A stretch of DNA of 64,000 nt from Propionibacterium sp. (GTDB taxonomy: Bacteria; Actinomycetota; Actinomycetes; Propionibacteriales; Propionibacteriaceae), in the NCBI GenBank assembly GCA_012517965.1, contig JAAYTZ010000018.1, forward strand, positions 62,001-126,000. The letters run 5' to 3'. This document shows positions 1 to 10,945 of the stretch, in pieces. Both the position numbers and the translations under genes were made by a program. The first letter of the stretch is position 1; every line of letters starts with the position of its first letter. The notes beneath the pieces are model-generated. The model did not search any database, was not told the origin of the DNA, and saw nothing but the letters and a program-made list of their open reading frames with translations.

Positions 1-722
1 CCGGCGCCGGTGTCGATGTTCTGGCTGGGCAGCTGGGCGCGGATGTCGAAGTCGTCCTTCGCCCGGACGGCCGACAGGTCCTCCTGCTGGAAGACGAGGT
101 TCCAGATCTCCAGGAACCGGTCCTCGTCGACGACCGGGCCGCCGTCGAGGCCGAACGCGGGGCCGCGGTCGATGTAGATCTCCGAGCAGGGGCCGCCCGG
201 GCCGGGGACGCCCATGTTCCAGTAGTTGTCCTTGAGGCTGCGGCCCTGGATGCGCTCGTCCGGGATCCCCATCCGGCGCCACAGCCGGCGGGCCTCGACG
301 TCGCCCTCGGGGTAGTCGGGGTGGAAGCCGGGGCCGAGCACCGTGACCCACACCGTGTCGGGGTCGAAACCGAAGCCGCCCTCGCTCTGCGGGCCCGTGA
401 CGAGGTCCCAGGCGAGGCGGATCGCGCCCTCCTTGAAGTAGTCGCCGAAGGAGAAGTTGCCGAGCATCTGGAAGAACGTGCCGTGCCGGGTGGTCTTCCC
501 GACGTCCTCGATGTCGAGGGTGCGCACGCACTTCTGGCAGGTGGCGATGCGGGGGGCCGGGGCAGCCTCCTCGCCGACGAAGTACTTCTTGAACGGCACC
601 ATGCCCGCGTTGACGAACAGCAGCGTCGGGTCGTTGTAGACCAGCGACGTGGAGGGCAGCACGAGGTGCCCGTTCTTCTCGAAGAAATCGAGGAACCGTC
701 GCCGGATCTCGGCCGTCTTCAT
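1..722 (-). CDS. alaS: Alanine--tRNA ligase, N-terminal part (truncated by window edge)
   Basis: Reverse-strand translation [50 protein letters not shown]..., classic AlaRS N-terminus. Confidence 0.95.
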   Translation of the reverse strand, partial: MKTAEIRRRFLDFFEKNGHLVLPSTSLVYNDPTLLFVNAGMVPFKKYFVGEEAAPAPRIATCQKCVRTLDIEDVGKTTRHGTFFQMLGNFSFGDYFKEGAIRLAWDLVTGPQSEGGFGFDPDTVWVTVLGPGFHPDYPEGDVEARRLWRRMGIPDERIQGRSLKDNYWNMGVPGPGGPCSEIYIDRGPAFGLDGGPVVDEDRFLEIWNLVFQQEDLSAVRAKDDFDIRAQLPSQNIDTGA

Positions 723-856
723 CCCAGGTGCCTTCTTTCGATCGTCGGGCCGGCGCCGCGCCCCGCTGGACGCCGAGGGTCCAGGTTACCCGCCTCCTCG
801 GCCGCCCCCGGCCGGGGCGAAGCCTAGTGCACGGCCGCGGGGCGGGGACGGCCGAC

Positions 857-2236
857 TCAGGAGGGGCGCCGCCGGCCCAGCAGGTCGTCGATCGCGCGCA
901 GCCGCTCGGCGATCTGGGCCTCGTTGCCGTGGTCGGTGGGCCGGTAGTAGACGGCGTCGGCGAGGTCGTCGGGCAGGTACTGCTGCGCGGCGACCCCGTG
1001 CGGGAAGTCGTGCGCGTAGCGGTAGCCCTCGCCGTGGCCGAGCTTCGCGGCGCCCGGGTAGTGGGCGTCGCGGAGGTGGGCCGGCACGGGGCCGCCCTTG
1101 CCGGCTCGCACGTCGGCCAGGGCCGCCCCGATCGCGACGACGACGGCGTTCGACTTGGGCGCCGTCGCGCAGGCGACGACCGCGTGGGCGAGGTTGATCT
1201 GGGCCTCGGGCAGGCCGATCAGTTGGACGGCCTGGGCGGCGGCGACGCAGGTCTGCAGCACGCTGGGGGCGGCCAGCCCGATGTCCTCGCTGGCGAGGAT
1301 CACCAGGCGTCGCGCGATGAAGCGCGGGTCCTCCCCCGCCTCCAGCATGCGGGCCAGGTAGTGCAGGCCGGCCTGCACGTCGGAGCCTCGGATCGACTTG
1401 ATGAACGCGCTGACGACGTCGTAGTGCTGGTCTCCGTCGCGGTCGTAGCGGAGGGCGGCCTTGTCGACGGCCTGGGCGACGACCTCGGGCGTGATCTCCG
1501 TGCCGCCCTGGGCGGACGCCGACGCTGCGGCCTCCTCCACGTAGGTCAGGGCGCGGCGCGCATCCCCACCGGCGAGGCGGACGAGGGTGGCGCGCGCCTC
1601 GGGGGCGAGGCGATAGGGGTCGCCGTCGGGCGTCCGGAGGCCCCGATCGTCGGTGAGGGCCCGGTCGAGCAGGACGCCGATGTCGGCGTCCGTCAGGGGT
1701 TTGAGGGTGAGCAGCAGGCTTCGGGAGAGCAACGGCGAGATGACCGAGAAGCTCGGGTTCTCGGTGGTGGCGGCGATCAGGGTGACCAGGCGGTTCTCGA
1801 CGGCGGGCAGCAGGACGTCCTGCTGGGCCTTGGAGAACCGGTGGACCTCGTCCACGAACAGCACCGTCGCCCGCCCGCGGGCGAGTTCGCGCTTGGCGGT
1901 CTCGAGTTCGGCCCGCACCTCCCTCACCCCGGCGGTGACGGCCGAGAGCTCGACGAAGCGCCGGTTCGTGGCGCGCGAGACGACGGCGGCGATGGTGGTC
2001 TTGCCCACCCCCGGCGGCCCCCACAGGAACACCGACATCGGCTGGCCGTCGGCGAGGCGGCGCAGGGGGCTGCCCGGAGCCAGCAGGTGCTGCTGCCCCA
2101 CGATCTCGTCCAGGGTCTGCGGGCGCAGGCGCACCGCGAGGGGCAGCCCGGCGTGGTCGGCCCCGGTGAGCGACCCGCCACGGATCGCGGGCGTGGCGGC
2201 GTCCGTCGGGTCGGGGTTGCCGAACAGGTCCGTCAC
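857..2236 (-). CDS. rarA: Replication-associated recombination protein A (AAA+ ATPase, RarA/MgsA)
   Basis: [50 protein letters not shown] start VTDLFGNPD. Confidence 0.93.
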   Translation of the reverse strand: MTDLFGNPDPTDAATPAIRGGSLTGADHAGLPLAVRLRPQTLDEIVGQQHLLAPGSPLRRLADGQPMSVFLWGPPGVGKTTIAAVVSRATNRRFVELSAVTAGVREVRAELETAKRELARGRATVLFVDEVHRFSKAQQDVLLPAVENRLVTLIAATTENPSFSVISPLLSRSLLLTLKPLTDADIGVLLDRALTDDRGLRTPDGDPYRLAPEARATLVRLAGGDARRALTYVEEAAASASAQGGTEITPEVVAQAVDKAALRYDRDGDQHYDVVSAFIKSIRGSDVQAGLHYLARMLEAGEDPRFIARRLVILASEDIGLAAPSVLQTCVAAAQAVQLIGLPEAQINLAHAVVACATAPKSNAVVVAIGAALADVRAGKGGPVPAHLRDAHYPGAAKLGHGEGYRYAHDFPHGVAAQQYLPDDLADAVYYRPTDHGNEAQIAERLRAIDDLLGRRRPS

Positions 2237-2293
2237 GCCCCCGACCGTACACGGGGGGTCGGTCACCCGGTTCGTTGGGGCACACCCGCGGAA

Positions 2294-2446
2294 GGGCCAC
2301 CCCTCGGGCAAGCGTCGGACGCTCGGGCAGCAGCCCGCGGAAACAACGCCACCCCGAGGCGTTTCGCGGGCGGCAGGGCCACCCCTCGGGCGATCGACAA
2401 CCGCTCGGGCAGCAGCCCGAGGAAACGAGGCCACCCCGAGGGGTGA
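2294..2446. repeat. Two tandem ~80-bp intergenic repeat units with CTCGGGC / CCCGAGG inverted elements
   Basis: GGGCCACCCCTCGGG at 2294-2308 and again at 2376-2390; both units also contain CGCTCGGGCAGCAGCCCG(C/A)GGAAAC. Confidence 0.75.
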
Positions 2447-2498
2447 GGACCGAGCCAGGGGCGGCGCTCCGATCACGGCCTTGCTTACGACTTACTTT

Positions 2499-2508
2499 CG
2501 ATATATCG
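2499..2508. promoter_or_regulatory. Palindrome CGATATATCG upstream of the PadR-family gene, possible autoregulatory operator
   Basis: Perfect 10-bp AT-rich palindrome 12 bp upstream of the ATG in an otherwise very GC-rich region. Confidence 0.55.
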
Positions 2509-2520
2509 TTAGAGCAGTCG

Positions 2521-3369
2521 ATGAAAGGACTTCAGATGTATGACGCAGACACGCGGCCGCAGTGGCCGCAGACGAACGACGATTTGGGACGCCCCCGGCG
2601 CGGTCGCCGGGGCGGCTGGAACGCGGCGGGTGGCGGCTTCGGGCCGCGCCTGGGCCGCCGAGGGGAGGACACCGACGGACCTAGTGGTCCCGGTGAGGGG
2701 CGCCGTGGCGGACGCGGTGCGGGCCGCGGCCGCCACGGCTTCGGCCCGATGGGTTCGCCGGAGCCGGGCGGTTTCGGCGCCGGGCACTCGGGCGGACGCG
2801 GCGGCTTCGGGCCCGGCGGTTTCGGGCCCGGCGGTTTCGGGCCCGGCGGTTTCGGGCCGGCCGGGCAGGGCCCCTACGGCTTCGGCCCCGAGTGCGGCCC
2901 CGGCGGCCGGCGCGGACGCGCCCGGCGTGGCGACGTCCGACAGGCGATCCTGGCCCTGCTGACGGAGCAGCCGATGAACGGCTACCAGGTCATTCAGGCC
3001 CTGGCAGAGCGCACCGGCGGGGCCTGGAAGCCCAGCCCCGGCGCCATCTACCCGGCGCTCAACCAGCTTGTGGACGAGGGTTTGATCGAGGCCCACGAGG
3101 ACGAGAACAGCAAGGGCTTCCGCTTGACCGAGTCCGGCCGGGCCGCAGCGAAGGCCGTCGAGGTCAAGCCCTGGGAAGCGTTGAACGAGGCCACCGGCCG
3201 CAACGCCGAGGGCGCCGAGGAGTTGTGGCGGGAGTTCGCCGCCCTGGCCGCCGCGCTGCGGTCGGCCACCGTGGCGGGCACCCCGGCCCAACTCCGGGTC
3301 GCGACGGACCTCCTGACCGAGACGCGGCGCAAGCTCTTCGGCCTCCTCGCCGAGGAACAGTCCAGCTGA
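2521..3369 (+). CDS. PadR-family transcriptional regulator with long Gly-rich N-terminus
   Basis: RRGDVRQAILALLTEQPMNGYQVIQALAERTGGAWKPSPGAIYPALNQLVDEGLIEAHEDENSKGFRLTESGRAA is the PadR winged helix. Confidence 0.9.
   Translation: MKGLQMYDADTRPQWPQTNDDLGRPRRGRRGGWNAAGGGFGPRLGRRGEDTDGPSGPGEGRRGGRGAGRGRHGFGPMGSPEPGGFGAGHSGGRGGFGPGGFGPGGFGPGGFGPAGQGPYGFGPECGPGGRRGRARRGDVRQAILALLTEQPMNGYQVIQALAERTGGAWKPSPGAIYPALNQLVDEGLIEAHEDENSKGFRLTESGRAAAKAVEVKPWEALNEATGRNAEGAEELWREFAALAAALRSATVAGTPAQLRVATDLLTETRRKLFGLLAEEQSS
2800..2858 (+). repeat. 15-bp tandem repeat GGCGG(C/T)TTCGGGCCC, about 4 copies, encoding (GGFGP)n
   Basis: Read directly from sequence. Confidence 0.9.
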
Positions 3370-3398
3370 ACAGCGGACTGCGCCTACCTGCGGCGGGC

Positions 3399-3977
3399 TC
3401 AGTCGCGGACCAGCGGCACGAAGACGAAGCCGCCGCTGCGTTCGACGCTGAGCTCGTCGCCCTCGCGCCGGACCCGCACCATCTCCCCGGCCACCGGGAT
3501 CACCATGATCCCGCCGGGCGCGAGTTGCTCCACCAGATCCAGGGGCAGCGTCTCCGCCATCGCCGAGACGAGGATGCGGTCGTACGGGGCGGCGTCCGGC
3601 CAGCCCAGCACCCCCGGCCGGGCCTGCTCGATGCGCGCCCAACCGAACCGGTACGCCGCCAGGTTCGCGCGGCCGAACGCCGTCAGCGCCGGAACGCGCT
3701 CGACCCCGATGACCTCGCCGGACGCCCCCACCAGGTGGGCCAGCAGGGCGGTCGTCCAGCCCGAGCCGGCGCCCACGTCCAGCACCCGCTGCCCGGGTCG
3801 GACGTCGAGGAGCTCGAGCATGTAGGCGACGGTCCACGGCTGCGAGTTGGTCTGCCCGTGCCCGATCGGCAGCGGACCGTCGTGCTCGGCGGCGTCCCGC
3901 AGGTCGGGCGGGAGGAAACCGCGCCGGGCCACGGCGCGGAAGGCGCCCGCGACAGCAGGGCTGGTCACGGGCGCCAT
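3399..3977 (-). CDS. pcm: Protein-L-isoaspartate O-methyltransferase-like
   Basis: GQTNSQPWTVAYMLELLDVRPGQRVLDVGAGSGWTTALLAHLVG. Confidence 0.85.
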   Translation of the reverse strand: MAPVTSPAVAGAFRAVARRGFLPPDLRDAAEHDGPLPIGHGQTNSQPWTVAYMLELLDVRPGQRVLDVGAGSGWTTALLAHLVGASGEVIGVERVPALTAFGRANLAAYRFGWARIEQARPGVLGWPDAAPYDRILVSAMAETLPLDLVEQLAPGGIMVIPVAGEMVRVRREGDELSVERSGGFVFVPLVRD

Positions 3978-4026
3978 CGTACCGGGGCCGTCCCCGCCGG
4001 CCCGCGGCCGGCCGGAACGACCGCCG

Positions 4027-5838
4027 TCAGGCGGACGGAGCCGCCTGAGCCGGCGCCTTGGCCCCCTTCTCGACGGGCTTGGCGTCCACGCCGGCCTCCT
4101 TGCGCTGCTGGGCCGAGATCGGGGCGGGCGCCTGGGTGAGCGGATCGTAGCCACCGCCCGACTTCGGGAACGCGATCACGTCCCGGATGGTGTCGAAGCC
4201 GCCCAGCAGCATGACGAGCCGGTCCAGGCCGAACGCGATGCCGCCGTGGGGCGGCGCCCCGTACTGGAACGCGTCGAGCAGGAAGCCGAACTTCTCCTGC
4301 GCCTCCTCCTCGGACAGCCCCATCACCTTGAACACCCGCTGCTGCACGTCGCGGCGGTGGATACGGATCGACCCGCCGCCCACCTCGTTGCCGTTGCAGA
4401 TGAAGTCGTAGCCGTAGGACAGTGCGGAGCCCGGGTCGGTGTCGAAGGTGTCCATCGACTCCGGCTTGGGGGAGGTGAACGCGTGGTGCACGGCGGCCCA
4501 CTTGCCGGCCGCGAGCGACACGTCGCCGGACGCCTCGGCGTCCTCGCGCAGCTTGAACATCGGGGCGTCGACGACCCACAGGAACGACCAGGCGTTCTCG
4601 TCGATCAGGCCGCAGCGGCGCCCAATCTCCAGGCGGGCGGCACCCAGGAGCTCCTGGGTCGCCTCGCGCTTGCCCGCGCCGAAGAAGATGCAGTCCCCCG
4701 GCTGGGCGCCCGTCGCGGCGGCCAGCCCGGCGCGCTCGGCGTCCGTGATGTTCTTGGCGACCGGGCCGCCCAGCTCGCCGTCCTCGCCGATCGTGACGTA
4801 CGCGAGCCCCTTCGCCCCGCGCTGCTTGGCCCACTCCTGCCAGGCGTCGAAGGCACGCCGCGGCTGCGACCCACCGCCGGGCATGACGACGGCGCCCACG
4901 TACGGGGCCTGGAAGACGCGGAACGGGGTGCCGGCGAAGTACTCGGTCAGCTCGACGATCCGGTTCTCGAAGCGCAGGTCGGGCTTGTCGGAGCCGTAGT
5001 GGTCCATGGCGTCGTGCCAGGTCATCCGCGGCAGCGGCAGCGGCATCTCGACCCCGACCAGCTTCCAGCAGGCCGCCATGACCTGCTCGGAGACGCCGAT
5101 CACGTCGTCCTGGTCGACGAAGCTCATCTCGATGTCGAGCTGGGTGAACTCGGGCTGCCGGTCGGCGCGGAAGTCCTCGTCGCGGTAGCAGCGCGCGATC
5201 TGGTAGTAGCGCTCCAAGCCCGCCACCATCAGCAGCTGCTTGAACAACTGCGGGCTCTGCGGCAGCGCGTACCAGCAGCCCGGGTGCAGGCGGGCCGGCA
5301 CCACGAAGTCCCGGGCACCCTCCGGGGTCGACCGGGTGAGGGTCGGCGTCTCGACGTCGACGAAGTCGAGCCCGTCGAGCACCCGGCGCATCGTCGACGT
5401 CACCTTCGACCGCAGCCGGATCGCCGCCGCCTGCCGGGGACGCCGCAGGTCCAGGTAGCGGTACTTCAGCCGGGCGTCCTCGCCGACCGTCGTGCGCTCG
5501 TCGATCTGGAAGGGCAGCGCCGCGGACGGGTTCAGCACCGTGAGCTCGCGGATGGCGACCTCCACCTCGCCGGTGGCCAGGTTCGGGTTCACGTTCTCCG
5601 GGGTGCGGGCGTCCACGACGCCGGTCACCTGGATGCAGAACTCGTTGCGGAGGTCGTGAATCCCGGACGCCGCCAGGTACTCGTCGCGGACGACGACCTG
5701 GCAGATGCCCGAGGCGTCCCGCAGGTCGATGAAGGCGACCCCGCCGTGGTCGCGGCGGGCGGCGATCCAGCCGGCCAGCGTGACGGTGGTGCCCACGTCG
5801 GCCTGACGGAGGGTCCCGGCCCGATGGGTGCGAAGCAT
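4027..5838 (-). CDS. aspS: Aspartate--tRNA ligase
   Basis: [41 protein letters not shown]..., [14 protein letters not shown]. Confidence 0.97.
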   Translation of the reverse strand: MLRTHRAGTLRQADVGTTVTLAGWIAARRDHGGVAFIDLRDASGICQVVVRDEYLAASGIHDLRNEFCIQVTGVVDARTPENVNPNLATGEVEVAIRELTVLNPSAALPFQIDERTTVGEDARLKYRYLDLRRPRQAAAIRLRSKVTSTMRRVLDGLDFVDVETPTLTRSTPEGARDFVVPARLHPGCWYALPQSPQLFKQLLMVAGLERYYQIARCYRDEDFRADRQPEFTQLDIEMSFVDQDDVIGVSEQVMAACWKLVGVEMPLPLPRMTWHDAMDHYGSDKPDLRFENRIVELTEYFAGTPFRVFQAPYVGAVVMPGGGSQPRRAFDAWQEWAKQRGAKGLAYVTIGEDGELGGPVAKNITDAERAGLAAATGAQPGDCIFFGAGKREATQELLGAARLEIGRRCGLIDENAWSFLWVVDAPMFKLREDAEASGDVSLAAGKWAAVHHAFTSPKPESMDTFDTDPGSALSYGYDFICNGNEVGGGSIRIHRRDVQQRVFKVMGLSEEEAQEKFGFLLDAFQYGAPPHGGIAFGLDRLVMLLGGFDTIRDVIAFPKSGGGYDPLTQAPAPISAQQRKEAGVDAKPVEKGAKAPAQAAPSA

Positions 5839-5966
5839 GTGCTGTTCCTTTCCGGTGCCGCGCATAGACGGTGCGGGCACGAGCGGCCAGTCTAGGACCC
5901 CCCGCGTACCCGCGGCGCCTCCGGCCGGCCATGGCATCGCCCACAGGCGGCACGTACGATCGGGGC

Positions 5967-6524
5967 ATGCCTCGGTTGATCCTGTTGAACGGCGCTCCCG
6001 GCGTCGGCAAGTCCACGATCGCCCGCCTGCTGGCCGAACGGAACCCGTTCACTCTGGCGTTCAGCATCGACGACATCAAGCACTCGCTGGGGCGGTGGGC
6101 CGACGATCCGACCGAGGCCAAGGCACACGCCCGCTCCCTGGGCATCGCCCTGATCCGCGAGCAACTGGGGCGGGGCCGCGACGTCATCCTCGCCCAGTAC
6201 ATCGTGCGAGGGTCGTTCATCGACGAGCTCGAGGCCGACGCCGGGGACGTGGGGGCGACCTTCCACGAGATCGTGCTGACGCTGCCGGTGCAGGCCCTGG
6301 CCACCAGGATCGGCGAGCGGTTGAGGAACCCCACCAAGACGGCGCTCGAGCTCAACAACCGGATGGTCGTCCCCGCGGACGCCCCCGACCTGGTGGCGTC
6401 CATCACCGAAATGCTGCGCGCGCGGCCGCGCGCCGAACGCGTCGACGCCGGCGGCACCGTCGAGGAGACCCTGGCCCGGGTGGCCGAACTGTTCGAGCCC
6501 CCCGGCGACGAGGACGAGGATTAG
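5967..6524 (+). CDS. P-loop AAA/kinase-like protein
   Basis: [27 protein letters not shown], Walker A. Confidence 0.8.
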   Translation: MPRLILLNGAPGVGKSTIARLLAERNPFTLAFSIDDIKHSLGRWADDPTEAKAHARSLGIALIREQLGRGRDVILAQYIVRGSFIDELEADAGDVGATFHEIVLTLPVQALATRIGERLRNPTKTALELNNRMVVPADAPDLVASITEMLRARPRAERVDAGGTVEETLARVAELFEPPGDEDED

Positions 6525-6538
6525 AACCACGCAACGGA

Positions 6539-6569
6539 CCGGCGCCACGGACGATGTCCGTGGCGCCGG
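6539..6569. terminator. Bidirectional hairpin terminator
   Basis: CCGGCGCCACGGAC-GAT-GTCCGTGGCGCCGG, perfect 14-bp stem between convergent genes. Confidence 0.85.
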
Positions 6570-6585
6570 GTCTGGAGGGTGTCGG

Positions 6586-7431
6586 TCAGGCTGCGAACGC
6601 TGCCTTGATCACGCCGTTGAAGGTGTTGGCGTAGGCGCGCTGGCCGTCGGCCGTCGGGTGGAGGTACTGGTTGATGAGGAGGTACTGCTCCGTGATCGGA
6701 TTCGCGGCGCAGTAGCCCTGCCCAGCGAACGCGGGGACGACGTCCACGTAGGTGGCGTCGACGTAGTAAGTACGCGCCGCGCCAACTCCGCCGGCAATCG
6801 CGTCGTTGAGGAGACCGTTGGCGTAGTTCAACGAGGCCACCAGTTGCTCTTGCTGGCCACAGACCGGGTTGGTGCCCGTGCCCAGCACCAGGGGGTATCC
6901 GGAGACGAAGATCTTGGCTTGCGGTGCCAGAGTCCGAATGGACGCGAGAGTCCCAGCCAGGTTGGCCGGCAAGTTGGACAGGGCTGCTTGATCGAACAGC
7001 CCGACGCAGCCCGCCGCAGGAGTCCCGGTGGCGATGGCCTGGGCGAGGCACGAGGTGATCGCCCCGAAGCCGACATCGTTCCCACCGATGGTGAGCTTGA
7101 TGATCTTGGCCTTGGAGAGGTCGACGCCCGCCAACTGCGCGGTCAGGTCTCCGATCCCGTCCCCCGTACAGGCCCGGTTCACGCGGGGACCTTGGGTGAA
7201 CTTGCCGATCAGCTTCGTCGGGTACGCCAGCGAGGAGCGGTCACAGTCGATGTCGATCACGTAGGCGGGATCGAGGGTCGAACCCGCCGCGAACGAGTCG
7301 CCCAGCGAGACGATCTGGTAGGGCTTCGGCCCTTGGGCCTTGCCCGGTGCCGCGGCGGCCGGCGTTCCCGCGGCGAAGGCGGCGAACAGGCTCAGGATGG
7401 CGGTGAGGATGGCGGCTGCGCGTCTCTTCAT
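6586..7431 (-). CDS. Secreted SGNH/GDSL-family hydrolase
   Basis: Signal peptide MKRRAAAILTAILSLFAAFAAGTPAAAA, GDSFAAG, GGNDVGF, HPTADGQ. Confidence 0.9.
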   Translation of the reverse strand: MKRRAAAILTAILSLFAAFAAGTPAAAAPGKAQGPKPYQIVSLGDSFAAGSTLDPAYVIDIDCDRSSLAYPTKLIGKFTQGPRVNRACTGDGIGDLTAQLAGVDLSKAKIIKLTIGGNDVGFGAITSCLAQAIATGTPAAGCVGLFDQAALSNLPANLAGTLASIRTLAPQAKIFVSGYPLVLGTGTNPVCGQQEQLVASLNYANGLLNDAIAGGVGAARTYYVDATYVDVVPAFAGQGYCAANPITEQYLLINQYLHPTADGQRAYANTFNGVIKAAFAA

Positions 7432-7550
7432 GATGGTTCCCCCTTGCGAATGGTGGACGCTGCCACTCAACCTACGCTCCGCCCGGTGGAGAGGCCCGCG
7501 TTTCGCGGCTGAACCCGCTCTGCCGCCAACGCGCGCCGGCCGGGTGGGGA

Positions 7551-8873
7551 TCAGCCGGCGCCGACCGTCGGACGCAGGTCCGCCGGCGGCGGCGTCCAGC
7601 GGTCGGGGTCCGCGGGCAGCTGCTCGCCGCTGCGGATGTCCTTGACCGAGTCGCCGAACCACACGTACGGGATGCCGCGCCGATCGGCGTACCGGATCTG
7701 CTTGCCGAACCGGTCCGCCCTCGGGGCAACCTCGGTCGGGATGCCGCGGGCGCGCAGCCGGGCCGCGATGCCCATGGACGCCGACCGGGAGTCCTCGTCG
7801 TCGACCGCCACCAGCACGCAGGTCGGCACCGAGCGGGACGCCGTCAGCTTCCCCTGCCCGATCAGCACCCCGAGGATCCGGGTCACCCCCACCGAGATCC
7901 CGACGCCGGGGTACGTCGTCCGGCCGTCGGAGGCCAGGGAGTCGTAGCGGCCACCGGAGCAGATCGACCCGAGCTTCTCGTAGCCCGCCAGCTCGGTCTC
8001 GTAGACGGTGCCCGTGTAGTAGTCGAGCCCCCGCGCGATCTTCAGGTCGGCCACCACCCGGCCGGGCGCGACGGCCGCCGCGGCCCGCACGACGGACGCC
8101 AGCGCGGCCAGCCCCTCGTCCAGCAGGTCGTGGGTGACGCCGAGCGCGCGGACGGCGTCCACGAAGGAGTCGTCGGCCGCCGTGATCGTGGCGAGCGCGA
8201 GGCACCGGGCGGCGGCGTCCGCGGTCAGGCCCAACTCCTCGACGAGCAGGGCGTGGACGGCGTCCGGGCCGATCTTGTCCAGCTTGTCGACGCGCTGCAG
8301 GACGGCGAGGTGGTCCTCCACGCCCAGCCCGCGGTAGAAGCCCTCGGCGAGCTTGCGGTTGTTGACGTGGATCGTCACCGGCGGCAGGCCCAGCTCGGTG
8401 TGCAGCCGCTCCAGCGCCTCGAGCATGACCAGCACGACCTCGACGTCGTGATGCTCCGCCAGGACCCCCTCGCCGACGATGTCGATGTCGGCCTGCACGA
8501 ACTCGCGGTAGCGACCCTCCTGGGGACGCTCACCGCGCCACACCTTCTGGATCTGGTAGCGCCGGAAGGGGAAGTGCAGGTGCCCCGAGTTCTCCAGCAC
8601 GTAGCGCGCGAACGGCACCGTCAGGTCGAAGTGCAGTCCGAGGTCGTCGGACGCCTCGCCCTCCGCCGCGTGCAGCCGGCGGACGACGTAGACCTCCTTG
8701 GTGATCTCGCCCTTGCGGGTGAGCGCCTCCATGGGTTCGACGGCCCGGGTCTCGATCGAGGCGAAACCGTGCAGTTCGAACGTGGAGCGCAGCGAGTCGA
8801 GCACGGCCTGCTCGACGATGCGGCCGGCGGGCAGGAACTCCGGGAAGCCGGACAACGGCTTGGGACGCGCCAT
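7551..8873 (-). CDS. hisS: Histidine--tRNA ligase
   Basis: MARPKPLSGFPEFLPAGRIVEQAVLDSLRSTFELHGFASIETRAVEP; FDLTVPFARY. Confidence 0.95.
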   Translation of the reverse strand: MARPKPLSGFPEFLPAGRIVEQAVLDSLRSTFELHGFASIETRAVEPMEALTRKGEITKEVYVVRRLHAAEGEASDDLGLHFDLTVPFARYVLENSGHLHFPFRRYQIQKVWRGERPQEGRYREFVQADIDIVGEGVLAEHHDVEVVLVMLEALERLHTELGLPPVTIHVNNRKLAEGFYRGLGVEDHLAVLQRVDKLDKIGPDAVHALLVEELGLTADAAARCLALATITAADDSFVDAVRALGVTHDLLDEGLAALASVVRAAAAVAPGRVVADLKIARGLDYYTGTVYETELAGYEKLGSICSGGRYDSLASDGRTTYPGVGISVGVTRILGVLIGQGKLTASRSVPTCVLVAVDDEDSRSASMGIAARLRARGIPTEVAPRADRFGKQIRYADRRGIPYVWFGDSVKDIRSGEQLPADPDRWTPPPADLRPTVGAG

Positions 8874-8876
8874 GGT

Positions 8877-9575
8877 CTACCTCAGGAACGACGGTTGCAG
8901 GTACGGGTTGTCGGCGCGTTCGGCGCCGATGGTCGTCTCGGGGCCGTGCCCGGACAGCACCGCCCAGTCGTCGGGCAGGGCCAACACGACCGTGCGCAGC
9001 GTGGCGCGCATGGCCTCGGGATCGCCGCCGGGCAGGTCGGTGCGCCCGATCGACCCGGCGAACAGCACGTCGCCGCTGAACAGCAGCCGGTCCGGGGCCG
9101 GGGCGCCCCCCGCTTCGCCGTCGCCCGCATAAGCCGTCGAGTACATGACGCAGCCGGGCCGGTGCCCGGGCGCGTGGTGCACGTGGAACGTCAGCCCGCC
9201 GACCTCGAGGTCGTCGCCGTCGGCCACCCAGCGCAGGTCCTGCGGCTCCCGCAGGCGGACGCCCAGGCTGCGGATCAGGTCCAGCGCGCCGGGGAGGATC
9301 GGACCAGCGGCGTCCAGCAGTTCGCGCTCCGCCGGATGCACCCAGACCGGGCAGCCGTACCGTTCGGCGACGTCCGCGGCCGAGGCCACGTGGTCGATGT
9401 GGCCGTGGGTCAGCAGGACGCCGGCGACCCGGACGCCCTCGGCGTCCGCGAACCGTTCGATCTGCTCGAACGCCTGCACGCCGGGGTCGATCACGACCAG
9501 GTCCGCCCCCCGCTCGGACGCCACCAGGTAGCAGTTGGTCTGCCACGGGCCCGCGGGAAAGGAAGCCAGGAACAT
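8877..9575 (-). CDS. MBL-fold (glyoxalase II-like) hydrolase
   Basis: LLTHGHIDHVASA, APGHRPGCV, FSGDVLFAGSIGRTD. Confidence 0.88.
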   Translation of the reverse strand: MFLASFPAGPWQTNCYLVASERGADLVVIDPGVQAFEQIERFADAEGVRVAGVLLTHGHIDHVASAADVAERYGCPVWVHPAERELLDAAGPILPGALDLIRSLGVRLREPQDLRWVADGDDLEVGGLTFHVHHAPGHRPGCVMYSTAYAGDGEAGGAPAPDRLLFSGDVLFAGSIGRTDLPGGDPEAMRATLRTVVLALPDDWAVLSGHGPETTIGAERADNPYLQPSFLR

Positions 9576-9680
9576 GGGGGGCAGCCTAGCGAAGTCGCGC
9601 CGGAGGCCCCGCGGGCCGTCCGAGGCGCCGACCTCGGACGCGCACGCGCACGGGCGCGTTCTTGGGGCAAGATGGGGCGC

Positions 9681-10925
9681 ATGACTCAACCCGCAGGTCC
9701 GACGAGCTACGGCCGCGTCGCGGAGGACGGAACCGTTTTCGTCCGCACCGCCGACGGCGAACGGGCTGTCGGTCAGATCCCCGATGTCCCGCCGGCCGAG
9801 GCGCTCGACTTCTACGTGCGCCGGTTCCAGGCCCTCGAACTCGAGGTGCAGCTGCTGGAACAGCGGGTCAGGAACGGGGCGCTGTCCCCGGAGGAGGCGC
9901 GGCAGTCGATCGGCATGGTGCGCAAGAGCGTCACCGGCGCGAACGCCGTCGGTGACCTGGACGGGCTGCTGGCCCGCCTGGACGCCTTCGCGCCGCTACT
10001 GGCGGAGCAGTCCGAGGCCCGCAAGGCCGAACGCGCCAAGCAGCACGAGGCCACCCGGGCCGCCAAGGAGCAGATGGTCGCCGAGGCCGAGGCGCTCGCA
10101 CAGGGCAACGACTGGCGCGGGGGCGTCAACCGGTTCCGGGCGTTGCTGGATGCCTGGAAGGAGCTGCCCCGGATCGACCGGGCCACCGACGACGCGCTCT
10201 GGCACCGGTTCAGCTCGGCCCGCACGACCTACACCCGCCGCCGCAAGTCCCAGTTCGCCGAGCAGTCGGCGCGCCGGGACGGGGCCCGGGCCGTCAAGGA
10301 GCAGATCATCGCGGAGGCCCGCGAACTGGCCGACTCGACCGACTGGGGCCCCACGTCGGCCGCCTTCCGGGACCTGATGGCCCGCTGGAAGACCGCCGGG
10401 GCCGCCCCCCGCGCCGTCGACGATCAGCTCTGGACGGAGTTCCGCGCCCTGCAGGACCGGTTCTTCAACGCGCGCAGCGCGGCCCTGAACGAGCAGGACG
10501 CCGAGTTCCAGGGCAACCTGAACGCCAAGGAGGCGCTGCTGGCGGAGGCGGAGGCGTCCATCCTGCCGGTGACCGACCTGAACGCCGCACGGGCGGCGTT
10601 CAGGACGTTCCTCGAGCGGTACAACGCGCTCGGCAAGGTGCCCCGGGACGCGATCCGCGGGCTCGACAGCCGCGTCCGTGCGCTCGAGTCGGCCGTCCGC
10701 AAGGCCGAGGAGGACGAGTGGCGGCGCACCGACCCCGAGGCGCGCCAGCGCGCCGAGGAGACGGTGTCGATGCTGTCGTCCGAGATCGCCAAGCTGACCG
10801 AGAAGATCGCGAAGGCGACCGCCCGCGGCGACGCCGCCGCGGCCCGGAAGGCCGAGGACTCCATCCGCACCTACACGGCGTGGCTCGACCAGGCGAAGGC
10901 CACGCTGGCCGACTTCACCCGCTGA
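9681..10925 (+). CDS. DUF349 repeat protein
   Basis: Repeated W(K/R)..G...R...D..LW.RF units, highly charged. Confidence 0.8.
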   Translation: MTQPAGPTSYGRVAEDGTVFVRTADGERAVGQIPDVPPAEALDFYVRRFQALELEVQLLEQRVRNGALSPEEARQSIGMVRKSVTGANAVGDLDGLLARLDAFAPLLAEQSEARKAERAKQHEATRAAKEQMVAEAEALAQGNDWRGGVNRFRALLDAWKELPRIDRATDDALWHRFSSARTTYTRRRKSQFAEQSARRDGARAVKEQIIAEARELADSTDWGPTSAAFRDLMARWKTAGAAPRAVDDQLWTEFRALQDRFFNARSAALNEQDAEFQGNLNAKEALLAEAEASILPVTDLNAARAAFRTFLERYNALGKVPRDAIRGLDSRVRALESAVRKAEEDEWRRTDPEARQRAEETVSMLSSEIAKLTEKIAKATARGDAAAARKAEDSIRTYTAWLDQAKATLADFTR

Positions 10926-10945
10926 GCCGGCGGGCTGGGCAGCGC

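Noticed and set aside
8130-9680. Long N-terminal extension of the DUF349 ORF
   Set aside because: Region is antisense to hisS and the MBL gene; the real start is ATG 9681.
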